A DNA stretch of 50,947 bases, taken from assembly GCA_035280345.1 (NCBI GenBank), contig DATEGA010000006.1:1-50947 (forward strand). The letters run 5' to 3'. The notes beneath the pieces were generated by a model. It was given only the letters and a program-made list of their open reading frames with translations. It made no database searches and was not told the DNA's origin. Both the position numbers and the translations under genes were made by a program. Every line of letters begins with the position of its first letter. Position 1 is the stretch's first letter. This stretch comes from DASSJF01 sp035280345 (GTDB lineage Bacteria > Sysuimicrobiota > Sysuimicrobiia > Sysuimicrobiales > Segetimicrobiaceae). This document shows positions 1 through 8,215 of the stretch, piece by piece.

Positions 1-62
1 ATCGCGCCGGAGGTACGGAGAAAGTCGCGCCGGGACAGCACGTGCGTAGCGCCGGTCCGCAT
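1..62 (-). CDS. Molybdopterin-dependent dehydrogenase large subunit, N-terminal fragment (cut by window edge)
   Basis: Only about the first 20 codons lie in the window. They read MRTGATHVLSRRDFLRTSGA, containing a twin-arginine motif (SRRDFLRTSG), so the protein is probably exported folded with its cofactor. The start ATG lies 5 bases after the stop of the 2Fe-2S subunit gene, so the two are likely co-transcribed. This order and the Tat signal fit the isoquinoline 1-oxidoreductase / aldehyde oxidase type (IorB-like) molybdenum hydroxylases. The catalytic domain is outside the window, so the identity rests on context plus the Tat motif. Confidence 0.6.
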   Translation of the reverse strand, partial: MRTGATHVLSRRDFLRTSGA

Positions 63-67
63 CGCCG

Positions 68-547
68 TCACCCCCTCGCCTGCGCGGCGCGCCGCACGGC
101 CCGGAGGATCCGCATGTGCGCGCCGCAGCGGCAAACTACGCCGCGCAGCGCGGCGCGAATCTCCGTGTCGCTTGGGTTGACCGTCTTGGCGAGGAGCGCG
201 GCGCCCGTCATGATCCAACCGCTCATGCAGTAGCCGCACTGCATCGCCTGCTCGTCGATGAACGCCTGCTGCAGGGGATGCAGCCGTCCGTCTGCGCCGA
301 GGCCCTCGAGCGTGACCACGGGCCGGGCGCCGACCTCGGAGACCGGTATCCGGCACGACCGGACCGCCGCGCCCGCGACGTGCACGGTGCAGGCGCCGCA
401 CTGGCCGAGCCCGCAGCCGAACCGGGGGCCCCGCAGGGCCAGTTCGTCGCGCAGTACGTAGAGCAGCGGCGTGTCAGGCGATGATCGAATCTCGCGGATC
501 TCCCCGTTGACGGTCACCCGAAGGGCGGTGGTCGAGCTCGCACTCAC
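68..547 (-). CDS. 2Fe-2S subunit of a molybdenum hydroxylase (IorA/CoxS-like)
   Basis: A 159-residue protein of normal length for the small iron-sulfur subunit of xanthine dehydrogenase-family enzymes. The plant-type ferredoxin cluster site is seen as CGLGQCGACTVHV followed by a fourth Cys about 12 residues later (VRSC). The C-terminal helical domain carries CGYCMSGW and CRCGAHMRI, the second cluster's four cysteines. It would pass electrons from the molybdopterin subunit, whose gene starts 5 bases downstream, to an external acceptor; no FAD subunit gene is visible. Subfamily (isoquinoline/aldehyde oxidoreductase versus CO dehydrogenase-like) cannot be settled; the Tat signal on the partner favours the IorAB type. 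Confidence 0.9.
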   Translation of the reverse strand: MSASSTTALRVTVNGEIREIRSSPDTPLLYVLRDELALRGPRFGCGLGQCGACTVHVAGAAVRSCRIPVSEVGARPVVTLEGLGADGRLHPLQQAFIDEQAMQCGYCMSGWIMTGAALLAKTVNPSDTEIRAALRGVVCRCGAHMRILRAVRRAAQARG

Positions 548-643
548 GGCGACACCTCGCGACGGCAGACTGGGCCTGCCTGGCGGCGCGAAACCGCGCC
601 ACCAACCCTATTATCACTCAATTCCACGGGCTCGGTGCCGCCG

Positions 644-1117
644 CTACGCCTGGTGATACGCCCGCTCCAGCCCCGCGATGTCGATCTTGATCATCTGCAG
701 CATGGCTTTCATCACCCGCTGGGACTTGGCGGGATCCGGATCTTGTAGGAGCCGCGGCAGGATGCTCGGCGTGACCTGCCACGAGAGGCCGAATCTGTCC
801 TGCAGCCAGCCGCACTGAACCTCCTTGCCGCCGGCGGAAAGTCTGTCCCAGTAGTAATCAACTTCGTCCTGCGTCTCGCAGTGGATCGTGAACGAGATCG
901 CTTCCGTGAATTTGAAGTGCGGGCCCCCGTTGAGCGCCAGGAAGTCCTGTCCCTCGATCTGGAACCGCACCACCATGGCCTGACCCTTCGGCCCGGGCCC
1001 CGCGTCGCCGTAGCGGCTGACCTCCAGAATCCTTGAATTCTTGAAGACGGACGTGTAGAACTCGGCCGCGTCCTCCGCGGTCTTGTCGAACCAAAGAAAT
1101 GGCGTGATCTTCGGCAT
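644..1117 (-). CDS. VOC-superfamily protein (PhnB / 3-demethylubiquinone methyltransferase-like fold)
   Basis: 157 residues beginning MPKITPFLWFDKTAEDAAEFY, the usual opening of the PhnB-like vicinal-oxygen-chelate family. Other landmarks are the FLALNGGPHFKFTEAISF strand and the CGWLQDRFGLSWQVTP segment typical of this group. The start has a purine-rich stretch (AGGAGGAC) just upstream. Members are commonly annotated as 3-demethylubiquinone-9 methyltransferase domain proteins but are not methyltransferases; most have no assigned reaction. It stands alone between two unrelated units, so context gives no substrate. Confidence 0.85.
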   Translation of the reverse strand: MPKITPFLWFDKTAEDAAEFYTSVFKNSRILEVSRYGDAGPGPKGQAMVVRFQIEGQDFLALNGGPHFKFTEAISFTIHCETQDEVDYYWDRLSAGGKEVQCGWLQDRFGLSWQVTPSILPRLLQDPDPAKSQRVMKAMLQMIKIDIAGLERAYHQA

Positions 1118-1305
1118 GCTGTCCTCCTAACGGACGTGATCGTTCACCTGGTAGTCGTCCCTCGCCGGCAACAATCGACAGACGGTGGCGCCGCCGCCCA
1201 CATACTTGTGGAGACTTTGGCAGACTGCCGAAACGTGCGCCCGCGCGGCGGGTAAAAATGACCTCTGGAGGCCACCAAAAAACAGCTAGAGGAGGTGACT
1301 CCATC

Positions 1306-1620
1306 ATGGTGGCTGTCAATCGATATAGCAAGCGCCTCAGCGTGCGCGGCGCCATGGTTGCGCTCATCGCGGCGGCGTTCGTTGCACTGAGCGGGTTGCC
1401 CGCCCAGGCGCAAGTCTACTACTACACATATCCGTCGTACTACCCGTATCCGGCGCCGTACTATCAGAGCAACTGCTCGACGTTCGCGGTCGGCGGATTG
1501 GCGTACACGTCGTGCAGCAACCCGACCGTGTATTACGGGTACCCGTACAACAACTACTACTATCCTGTCGACCGTTACTACTACACACGCAACTACTACT
1601 ACGACCGCTACGGGCCGTAG
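1306..1620 (+). CDS. Small secreted tyrosine-rich protein
   Basis: The ATG at 1306 is chosen because GGAGGT lies 9 bases upstream. The 104-residue product starts with a basic region and a hydrophobic stretch (MVALIAAAFVALSGLPAQAQ) forming a Sec signal peptide with likely cleavage after AQA. The mature part is about 69 residues, of which 24 are Tyr, in YYY, YPY and YYYP runs mixed with Pro, Asn, Arg and Asp. There are two Cys about 13 residues apart, possibly a disulfide. I do not recognise a family. The composition suggests a surface, matrix or cross-linkable structural protein, but no function can be assigned. It is monocistronic, followed by a strong hairpin. Confidence 0.7.
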   Translation: MVAVNRYSKRLSVRGAMVALIAAAFVALSGLPAQAQVYYYTYPSYYPYPAPYYQSNCSTFAVGGLAYTSCSNPTVYYGYPYNNYYYPVDRYYYTRNYYYDRYGP

Positions 1621-1658
1621 GCAGAATCGCCGAGACGTCGCTGAGGAAATGTAGACTT

Positions 1659-1686
1659 GGGGGTGCGGCCGAGCGGCCGCACCCCC
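1659..1686. terminator. Strong hairpin between convergent genes
   Basis: A perfect 12-base inverted repeat (GGGGGTGCGGCC, loop GAGC, then its complement) lies between the stop of the tyrosine-rich gene and the stop of the convergent enolase-superfamily gene. The T-run after it is short (GATTT), so it is a GC-strong, possibly bidirectional terminator rather than a textbook one. Confidence 0.65.
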
Positions 1687-1702
1687 GATTTCGTGCCGTG
1701 GC

Positions 1703-2869
1703 TCACACCCACCAGCGATAGCGGGACGGGTTGGTGTATGTGCTGGCGTACGGCCCGTCCTTCTCGTACAGCGTCACGCCGCGGTCGAGCGCTTCCGGAT
1801 CCAGTTCGACGCCGAGGCCGGGCGCCGCAGGGACCGTGATCTTGCCCTCCGCGATCCGCATCGGACCCCCCGCGATCACGTCGTCGGCGTGGAACCAGTG
1901 CGTGATGTCGATCGGATAGCTCAGGTGAGCGGTGGCCGCGGCGAGGTGCAGCCGCGCGGCGGTCGCGATCCCGAGCTCGTGCGAGCTGTGCAGCCCGAAG
2001 CCGAGGTTCATACCTTCGCACAACGCGGCGAGCTTTCGCGTCGGCCAGATGCCGCCCCAGATCCGGTGGTCGCCGAGGATCACGTCCACCGCGTCGGCCC
2101 GGAACGCGACCGGCACCTCGTCGAAGTTGCGGACGCACATGTTGGTCGCGAGCGGTACGGGCACCGCCGCGCGGACGCGCCGCATTCCCTCGATCCCCCA
2201 GGTCGGATCTTCCATCCACTCGAGATCGAGGTCGAGGGCCCGCTCGCCGAACCGAATGCTCTCTTCGGGCGACCAGACGCCGTTCGGGTCCACGCGCAGG
2301 GCGAGCGCGTCGCCGAACGTTCGCCGCAGCGCGCGCAGCGCGCCCAGCTCGGCGCCGGGCCGATAGACGCCCGCCTTCACTTTGACTGCGGTGAAGCCCC
2401 AGCGGCCAATCGCCTCTTCCGCGGCGGCGACCGTCGCGGACGCGAAGTCGCCCTCCGCGTCCTCGTGCGTGAAGAGCGGGGCGCAGACGGGGACCGCGCC
2501 TCGGTACCGTCCGCCGAGCAGGTCGCACACCGGGCGTCCGACCGCCTTGCCCATGATGTCCCACACCGCCATCTCAACCGCCGAGATCGCGGTCGGCGTG
2601 GGACCGTACAGCCCGCGGTGGGGTCCGGGCAGCCGCTCGACGATCGCTTCGATGCGGAACGGGTCCTGGCCGCGCAGCCCCTCGAACGCACGCACAATCT
2701 CCTCGTGTGTCTCGGGGCCGCCGGGGGCCTCGCCGAGGCCAACCAAGCCGTCGTCGGTGTGGAGGCGCACGATGCACTTGCTGGTGCCGGCCGCCTTGGA
2801 TGTCGCCGACGACATCGTGTGCGTGTACGTGATGTTAATGAGGTCGACTGTGAGATCGGTGATCTTCAT
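1703..2869 (-). CDS. Enolase-superfamily sugar-acid dehydratase (glucarate dehydratase-like)
   Basis: 388 residues with the two-domain layout of the mandelate racemase/muconate lactonizing group. The N-terminal capping domain runs to about residue 125. The barrel carries KVKAG (KxK acid/base), DPNG and WMEDP (metal ligands), ATNMC, GDHRIWGG and the terminal HSSHELGI. The ATN, D-H-x-x-WGG and HS-x-x-x-LGI set is the pattern I associate with glucarate dehydratase-type enzymes, which remove water from an aldonic/aldaric acid to give a 2-keto-3-deoxy acid. Its ATG overlaps the upstream dehydrogenase stop (ATGA). It is the last gene of the minus-strand sugar operon. The exact sugar acid is unknown. 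Confidence 0.85.
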   Translation of the reverse strand: MKITDLTVDLINITYTHTMSSATSKAAGTSKCIVRLHTDDGLVGLGEAPGGPETHEEIVRAFEGLRGQDPFRIEAIVERLPGPHRGLYGPTPTAISAVEMAVWDIMGKAVGRPVCDLLGGRYRGAVPVCAPLFTHEDAEGDFASATVAAAEEAIGRWGFTAVKVKAGVYRPGAELGALRALRRTFGDALALRVDPNGVWSPEESIRFGERALDLDLEWMEDPTWGIEGMRRVRAAVPVPLATNMCVRNFDEVPVAFRADAVDVILGDHRIWGGIWPTRKLAALCEGMNLGFGLHSSHELGIATAARLHLAAATAHLSYPIDITHWFHADDVIAGGPMRIAEGKITVPAAPGLGVELDPEALDRGVTLYEKDGPYASTYTNPSRYRWWV

Positions 2870-3915
2870 GCCGCGCCTCCCGTTGCCTCGCTGTTGAGCT
2901 CGATCTCCGCGCCGCGGGCCGCGGAGGCGACGATCGCCGCCTGGACCTCGACCACGTGCCGCGTGCGCGCCGCCGATGTGGGCGCATCGAGGTCCCCGGC
3001 GGACGCCGCCCGGACGAACGCCTCCAGCGACGCGACGAACGCTCCAGCGAGCCGGCCGTTGACCTCGTTCGCGGTCTGCGGACCCGTGAACGCGACGCGT
3101 TCGCTGCGGTTGGGCAAGAACAGCGACATCTCACGCCGGTTCCCGTCGAGGAAGAGCGCGCCCTTCGAGCCCATGATCTCGAACCGGGTGTCGGCCGCCG
3201 CCGGAAACGTCTCCGGGAGAATCCACGACGAGTGAAGGCTCACGCGCGCGCCGCTGTCCAGCGTGAGCAGGGCGTCGTAGCCGTCTACGATCTGCGCACG
3301 CGGCAGCGCGCCGTAGTGGGCGGCCGCGTAGACACGCCGTACCCGCCGGTCCGTCCACGACAGGATGAGGTCGATGTCGTGGCTCGACATGAAATGAATC
3401 GGCGTCGTTCGATCTGCCCAGGAGGCGATCATGCGCTCCGGGACCCACGCGGCGTCCCAGCGGTGCGATTCGATGAACGCCAACTCCCCGAGGTCACCCT
3501 GCCGGATCAGCTGCTCGATTCGCCGCGACTCCGGCAGCCAGCGCTGGCTGTAGTTGACCATGAGGAGGCGCCGGCGATCGCCCGCCCGATGGATCAGCGC
3601 GTCCGCCTCGGCCGGATCGACCGTAAGCGGCTTCTCGACCAGGACGTGGGCGCCCGCGTCGAGGCACGCCAGGACCGGATCGTGGTGCGCATGGTCCGGC
3701 GTCGCGACGGACACCGCGTCGACGTCGGTCCGCAGCAGCTCCGCGAGCGACGCGAACGCGCGCGCCCCGTGCCGGGACGCGACGGCGTCTGCCCGTGCGG
3801 CGTCCAGGTCGCAGACCCCCGCGAGGCGGCATCCGGCCATCTCCGCGTACACGCGGGCATGGCGCGCGCCGAGAAGCCCCGCGCCGACGACCGCGACGTT
3901 CAGCACGCCGCTCAC
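2866..3915 (-). CDS. Gfo/Idh/MocA-family NAD(P)-dependent sugar dehydrogenase
   Basis: About 349 residues from a GTG that overlaps the stop of the upstream permease gene (GTGA); its own stop overlaps the next ATG, so the genes are probably translationally coupled. The N-terminus has the dinucleotide fold VAVVGAGLLGARHARVY, then VATPDH and VEKPLTVD, the conserved catalytic-lysine EKP motif. The C-terminal half is the mixed alpha/beta substrate domain with SSHDIDL. Family members oxidise or epimerise sugars and inositols. Within this operon it may oxidise the imported sugar to a lactone. An upstream in-frame extension into the permease gene has no family support. Confidence 0.85.
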   Translation of the reverse strand: MSGVLNVAVVGAGLLGARHARVYAEMAGCRLAGVCDLDAARADAVASRHGARAFASLAELLRTDVDAVSVATPDHAHHDPVLACLDAGAHVLVEKPLTVDPAEADALIHRAGDRRRLLMVNYSQRWLPESRRIEQLIRQGDLGELAFIESHRWDAAWVPERMIASWADRTTPIHFMSSHDIDLILSWTDRRVRRVYAAAHYGALPRAQIVDGYDALLTLDSGARVSLHSSWILPETFPAAADTRFEIMGSKGALFLDGNRREMSLFLPNRSERVAFTGPQTANEVNGRLAGAFVASLEAFVRAASAGDLDAPTSAARTRHVVEVQAAIVASAARGAEIELNSEATGGAA

Positions 3916-4754
3916 GCCTTGACCGCTCCCTGCGTGATCCCGGCCATCATGTACCGCTGCGTGGCGAGGAAGAGCACCGCCGGGACGATCGTGATCACGA
4001 ACGCCGTCGCCATGAGCGCGGACCATTCGACGAAATACTGTGACATGTACGTCACCAGGCCGACCGTCGCCACCCACTTCGTTTCCGTGCCGAGAAAGGT
4101 GCTGGCGAAGAAGAACTCGTTCCAGCCGATCATGAAGCCGAAAGTTGCCGCAGCGGCGACGCCCGGCAGCGCGGCCGGGAGGATCACCCGGTAGAGTGCC
4201 GCGAGCCGGGTGCAGCCGTCGGTCAGCGCGGCCTCGTCCAGTTCCCGCGGTACACCGTCGAAGAAGCCCTTCAGCATCCACAGGCAGATTGGCACGCTGA
4301 ACGTGGTGGTTGCGATCACGACGCCCGTCAGTGTGTCGATGAGATGCAGGCTGCGAAACATGATGTAGAAGGGGATGGTGAGCACCGTCACCGGGATCAT
4401 CTGGCCGACCAGCATCAGGAATCCGAGCGCGTCGACCGGACGGCTCCGAAATCGCGAGAGCCCGTACGCCGCGTGCACGCCGAGACCGGTCGAGCAGACC
4501 ATGGTCCCCGTCGCCACGAACAGGCTGTTGGCGAGCCAGCGGCCGAGGGGGTTCACTGTGAAGATGTGCGTGAAGTTGCCCCACGCCGGATGCAGCGGCA
4601 CGAACCGCGGCGGGAAGTTGAACAGGTTGCCGGGCTCGAGCGCGCTCGCCACCATCCAGTAGATCGGGAAGCCGACGACCGCGCAGACGAAGATCGTCCC
4701 CGCGTAGAAGAGCATCCCTCGCAGCACACGCCACGGCGTTCGTGATGCGCTCAT
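3912..4754 (-). CDS. Carbohydrate ABC transporter permease (MalG-like)
   Basis: 280 residues from the ATG at 4754, two bases after the partner permease stop. Six membrane spans are visible, starting with the segment after MSASRTPWRVLRGM. The cytoplasmic EAA loop reads ELDEAALTDGCTRLAALYRV, where the ATPase would dock. The C-terminus LATQRYMMAGITQGAVKA is the usual MalG-type ending. It forms the channel with the preceding MalF-like protein and takes substrate from the binding protein encoded at 5651. No ATPase gene accompanies it, as is common when a shared MsmX/UgpC-type ATPase is encoded elsewhere. Confidence 0.9.
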   Translation of the reverse strand: MSASRTPWRVLRGMLFYAGTIFVCAVVGFPIYWMVASALEPGNLFNFPPRFVPLHPAWGNFTHIFTVNPLGRWLANSLFVATGTMVCSTGLGVHAAYGLSRFRSRPVDALGFLMLVGQMIPVTVLTIPFYIMFRSLHLIDTLTGVVIATTTFSVPICLWMLKGFFDGVPRELDEAALTDGCTRLAALYRVILPAALPGVAAAATFGFMIGWNEFFFASTFLGTETKWVATVGLVTYMSQYFVEWSALMATAFVITIVPAVLFLATQRYMMAGITQGAVKA

Positions 4755-4756
4755 GC

Positions 4757-5641
4757 CTAGACCTCGCGCGGCCGCAGCAGCGTCAGCCGGTAGTAGACGA
4801 GCCCGATGCTGAGGGCGACCGCCAGCACGATCGTCGCGAGTGCCGCCGCACTGCCGAACTGGAAATCGGAGAACGCCCGCTGGTAGACGAGAATCGCGAG
4901 CGTCTGGGTCGCGCGGGCCGGCCCGCCGGCGGTCATCGTCCAGATGATGATAACCTGGCCGAGCGACCAGAAGAGGAGCAGCAGCAGGAGCACGTTCCGG
5001 ACGTGGCTGAGGCCCGGCCACGTGACGTGCCAGAACCGCCGCCAGGCGTTGGCGCCGTCGATCGCCGCCGCTTCATAGAGGTCCACCGGAACGGACTCCA
5101 TGCCGGCCTGCAGAAACGTCGTCGCGATCGGGTACTGCCACCACACCGCGGCCATCAGCACCGCGTAGAGGCCGAGGTTCGGGCGGACCAGCCACTGGAT
5201 CGAGGGCGTCGCGACGAGGTGCGCGCGCCACAGGATGTAGTTGACGGCGCCGTACTGCACCTGAAGCAGCCACCGCCACACGACGACGGCCGCCACCTGG
5301 GGAAGGGCCCACGGCAGCAGCAGCACGGTGCGGGCGAGCGGCCGGCCTCGGAATCGCGCGTGAAGCAGCATCGCCGTGAGCAGGCCGAGGCCGAACGACC
5401 CGATCAGGTTGCCGAGCGTGAAGAGCGCCGTGACCCGTACGGAGTGCCAGAAAATCGGGTCATCGAGCAGCGCCGCGTAGTTCCGCAACCCAACAAACGC
5501 CGGATGCGGATCGAAGCCCGCGCCGACATTGTGCACGCTGTTGCGCAGCGTGATGTAGATCGGGTACACGAGGACGAATAACATCCACAGCGCCGTGGGC
5601 GCCATGAGGCCCACGGCGAAGACCCGGCGTTCCCGTCTCAC
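4757..5641 (-). CDS. Carbohydrate ABC transporter permease (MalF-like)
   Basis: 294 residues starting at a GTG 9 bases after the binding-protein stop. Six predicted membrane spans; the first is GLMAPTALWMLFVLVYPIY. The EAA loop is DLYEAAAIDGANAWRRFWHV. The segment TMTAGGPARATQTLAILVYQ is typical of CUT1-family MalF/UgpA permeases. It partners the MalG-like permease downstream. Substrate is presumably a sugar, sugar acid or oligosaccharide, judged by the enzymes in the same operon. Confidence 0.9.
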   Translation of the reverse strand: MRRERRVFAVGLMAPTALWMLFVLVYPIYITLRNSVHNVGAGFDPHPAFVGLRNYAALLDDPIFWHSVRVTALFTLGNLIGSFGLGLLTAMLLHARFRGRPLARTVLLLPWALPQVAAVVVWRWLLQVQYGAVNYILWRAHLVATPSIQWLVRPNLGLYAVLMAAVWWQYPIATTFLQAGMESVPVDLYEAAAIDGANAWRRFWHVTWPGLSHVRNVLLLLLLFWSLGQVIIIWTMTAGGPARATQTLAILVYQRAFSDFQFGSAAALATIVLAVALSIGLVYYRLTLLRPREV

Positions 5642-5650
5642 GAGCGGCGC

Positions 5651-6985
5651 TTAGCCGCGGTCACCCGGTGCGAGAGTCTTGGACCAGGCCTCGAGTTCCT
5701 TCTGCGCGTCGTCCATCGCCGCTTTCGGGGGCTTCGCGCCAGACCAAATGTCGCCGACGTGGTCGATGACCTTCGTCTGCAGGGTCGTCGCGACGCGCTC
5801 GTAGCCCGGCGGCAGGTACCCGAAGCCGGTCGCGTACTTCGCGGCCATCTCGGTGACGAACCGGTAACCGGGGTTGGTGCGGAGGAAGGCGGGCGTGGGC
5901 GCGAGCGTCGTGCCCGGCACCTGCACCTCCACCTCGATCCAGCGCTGCTGCCAGTCGTCGCTCGTCGCGAGCGCGATGTAGTCCCACACGGCTTGCTTGT
6001 TCGCGTCCTTCTTGAGGATCGTGTAGAACGCGCCGCCGGTGATCGCCGCATGGGTCGGTGTGGGGCAAGGCACCATGCCGATGTGCGGGTACAAGGTCGC
6101 GTTGACGGTCTTCACCTGGCCAAGATCCCACGGGCCGTCGAACAGCATCGCGAGCTTGCCCTCCGCGAACATCGTGCGGAGCTGGTACCAGCCGACGCCT
6201 TTCGGGGAGAACGGCGCGTTCACGAACCGCATCATCTGCTGGAAGCCCTCGACCGTCTTGGGCGCGTTGCAGGCGATGGTACCGTCCTTGCGGCTGAAGT
6301 CGCCGCCGTTGCCGAGCACCCACTGCATGCACGAGACGTAGGCAAGCAGCATGGTGGAGGTGTCGGTGTGCACGCCGAACCCGAAGACGCCGGTCGCCTT
6401 GTAGATCTTGTCCGCGGCGCTGTACAGGTCGTCGAGGGTTTTCGGCACGTCAACTTTTGCCTTTTCGAGCAGCAGCTGATTGTACAGCAGGCCCTGCGGT
6501 GAGGCGGTAAGCGCCACGCCGTAGTTCTTGCCATCTTTCTGCGCGAACTTCTGCAGCAGCACGAGCTTGTTCTTGAACGGCGCCTTGTCGAGCCACGGAT
6601 CCAGCGGCTCGAGCAGGTCGAGGTGCATGTACTGCGGCATCTGGGTGGTGAACAGCGGCAGGATATCCGGCACCTGGCCGCTCTGGATCTCCGTGAAGAT
6701 CTTCTCGACGTACTGCCCGGCCGGTAGTTGCACGAGGTCGACCCGCGCGTTCGAATGGGCCTGATTGTAGGCCGCGCTGAGATCGCGGAAGTACTTGCCG
6801 GTCGCCGGCTCGCTGAACATCCAGCTCGGGTACTGCAGCGTGATCTGCGCCGCCGCGGACGCTTCCATCGGGTCCAGGAACGCGGGCGCTCGGCCCAGCG
6901 CCGCAAAACCGAGTCCGGCGGCAGCGCCCCGGCGCAGCATCCGTCGACGAGTCATCGGGGCGTTCAACGAAGTCGGGATATGCAT
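5651..6985 (-). CDS. Extracellular solute-binding protein for sugar ABC importer (Tat-type signal)
   Basis: 444 residues from the ATG at 6985, preceded by a GGGAGG stretch; a second in-frame ATG at 6955 (MTRRRMLRRG) is possible. The N-terminus has a twin-arginine motif (TRRRMLRRGAAAGLGFAAL) followed by a hydrophobic core. The mature protein shows family-1 binding-protein landmarks: LPAGQYVEKIFTEIQSGQVP, PDILPLFTTQM, YGVALTASPQGLLYNQLLL, and MLFDGPWDLGQV near the middle. It would deliver substrate to the two permeases encoded immediately downstream. Tat export is common for binding proteins in some high-GC lineages. Confidence 0.9.
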   Translation of the reverse strand: MHIPTSLNAPMTRRRMLRRGAAAGLGFAALGRAPAFLDPMEASAAAQITLQYPSWMFSEPATGKYFRDLSAAYNQAHSNARVDLVQLPAGQYVEKIFTEIQSGQVPDILPLFTTQMPQYMHLDLLEPLDPWLDKAPFKNKLVLLQKFAQKDGKNYGVALTASPQGLLYNQLLLEKAKVDVPKTLDDLYSAADKIYKATGVFGFGVHTDTSTMLLAYVSCMQWVLGNGGDFSRKDGTIACNAPKTVEGFQQMMRFVNAPFSPKGVGWYQLRTMFAEGKLAMLFDGPWDLGQVKTVNATLYPHIGMVPCPTPTHAAITGGAFYTILKKDANKQAVWDYIALATSDDWQQRWIEVEVQVPGTTLAPTPAFLRTNPGYRFVTEMAAKYATGFGYLPPGYERVATTLQTKVIDHVGDIWSGAKPPKAAMDDAQKELEAWSKTLAPGDRG

Positions 6986-7095
6986 TGGCAGATAGCCTCC
7001 CCCGCGTCCTCCGCGGCCACCGGCAAATCTGTGGTTTCTCCGGCAGGGCAAGATTCCGCCCTGGTGTTCGCGGTCCTTTCTACGGCACTCCGGCC

Positions 7096-8115
7096 CTACG
7101 GTAGATTGACGATCTCGACCCAGTTCGGGTTCCGGCCCATCGGATACCGATGCCGCGGGGTCAGCCAACCGGTGTCCGGGTGGATGGCGTAGGACGTCAG
7201 CTGGTTCGAGACCTGGCCGACCGCCAACAGGAATCGGCCGGCCGGATCGATCTGAAACCCGCGAGGTTTGTCCTCGGTCGGGAGGTTCTGAACGCGGACG
7301 GCCGCGCCGCTCGCCGGGTCGATGCGAAAGGTGCTGAGCGTATTCGATGCGCGCTCGGAAGCGTAGAGGTATCGTCCGTCCGGCCTCACGTGAATGTCCG
7401 CCGCCGCGAACGGCGGCGATCCTTGGTGGCCTTCCGGCAGCAGGCTCGCGGTACCGATCGGTGTCAGCGTCCCGGCCGCCGGGTCGAATCGGTAGGCGCC
7501 CACCGTTGCGTCGAGTTCGTTCGTGCAGTATGCGAAGCGGTCATGGGGATCGAACACAAGGTGCCGCGGCCCCGCGTGCATGCTGGCCTCTGCGGCCGGC
7601 GGCGCGTTAGGCGAGAGGCGGCCCGCCGCGGGATCGAACCGGTACTGCAAGATCACGTCGTTCCCGAGGCACGGCACGAATAGGTACCGATTGGACGCGT
7701 CCGTGAGAATCGAATGCGGATGTGAAGCGGTCCGGAGGATCTGCGCCGGCTCGGCCTCGACCTGCCCGCGGGTGTCGATCGGGCTGACCGAGATCCGATC
7801 GCCGGAGTACGACGCGCCAAACAAGAACCGGCCCGTCGTGTCGGTCGAGATATAGGCCATGTTGTCGGGAAGCGCCGCCGTCCTGAGGAGCCGCAGCGTC
7901 CCCGCGGCGGACTCGATCGCGAGCGTCGCCACCGAGAACGGCTCCGAGCGGAGGCAGGCGTACAAGAGCCGCCGGTTGGGGCTCACCGCGAGCGGCATGA
8001 CAACGCCGGGCATGACCGCCTTCTGAATGACTCTCATCGTACCGGCCGCGTTGTCGAGATGCCCGACATGGATCTCGCGGGTGTCCGCGCAGGCGATGTA
8101 GACGACCGTCGGCAT
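7096..8115 (-). CDS. Beta-propeller lactonase (6-phosphogluconolactonase, PGL/YbhE-like)
   Basis: 339 residues without a signal peptide, made of repeated propeller blades such as SPNRRLLYACLRSEPFSV, DTTGRFLFGASYSGDRIS, DASNRYLFVPCLGND, RPDGRYLYASERASNTLS and DPAGRFLLAVGQVSNQL. This is the seven-bladed cytosolic lactonase family that hydrolyses sugar lactones to acids. In a sugar-oxidation operon it fits between a dehydrogenase and the enolase-superfamily dehydratase. The ATG is preceded by GCGCGAGG. Without the IS481 copy, the dipeptidase stop would lie only 9 bases upstream, so it was once the second gene of that operon. Confidence 0.85.
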   Translation of the reverse strand: MPTVVYIACADTREIHVGHLDNAAGTMRVIQKAVMPGVVMPLAVSPNRRLLYACLRSEPFSVATLAIESAAGTLRLLRTAALPDNMAYISTDTTGRFLFGASYSGDRISVSPIDTRGQVEAEPAQILRTASHPHSILTDASNRYLFVPCLGNDVILQYRFDPAAGRLSPNAPPAAEASMHAGPRHLVFDPHDRFAYCTNELDATVGAYRFDPAAGTLTPIGTASLLPEGHQGSPPFAAADIHVRPDGRYLYASERASNTLSTFRIDPASGAAVRVQNLPTEDKPRGFQIDPAGRFLLAVGQVSNQLTSYAIHPDTGWLTPRHRYPMGRNPNWVEIVNLP

Positions 8116-8124
8116 CCTCGCGCG

Positions 8125-8128
8125 CTAG
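8125..8128. repeat. Target-site duplication, left copy (CTAG)
   Basis: CTAG here and at 9170-9173 flank the element; including the neighbouring G the match is GCTAG. The right copy contains the dipeptidase stop codon. Confidence 0.7.
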
Positions 8129-8129
8129 G

Positions 8130-8152
8130 CTGTAGTGCCTAGCCACGTTATT
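8130..8152 (+). repeat. Left terminal inverted repeat of the IS481 element
   Basis: The 23 bases begin CTGTAGTGCCTAG and match the complement of 9147-9169 at 20 of 23 positions (mismatches CC/GG and A/G). Confidence 0.85.
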
Positions 8153-8215
8153 ATCATATGAGAGCCTCCGCGAATCGGTGGGGAGCGAGCATCTGCTCCG
8201 CCGCCGGAGGTTCTC

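Noticed and set aside
1889..3235. 448-codon plus-strand open frame opposite the enolase-superfamily gene
   Set aside because: Arg/Ala/Gly-rich shadow of well-supported minus-strand genes; no family motif.
7044..7063. CAGGGC / GCCCTG hairpin between lactonase and binding-protein genes
   Set aside because: Only 6 base pairs and no T-run on either strand; too weak to call a terminator.
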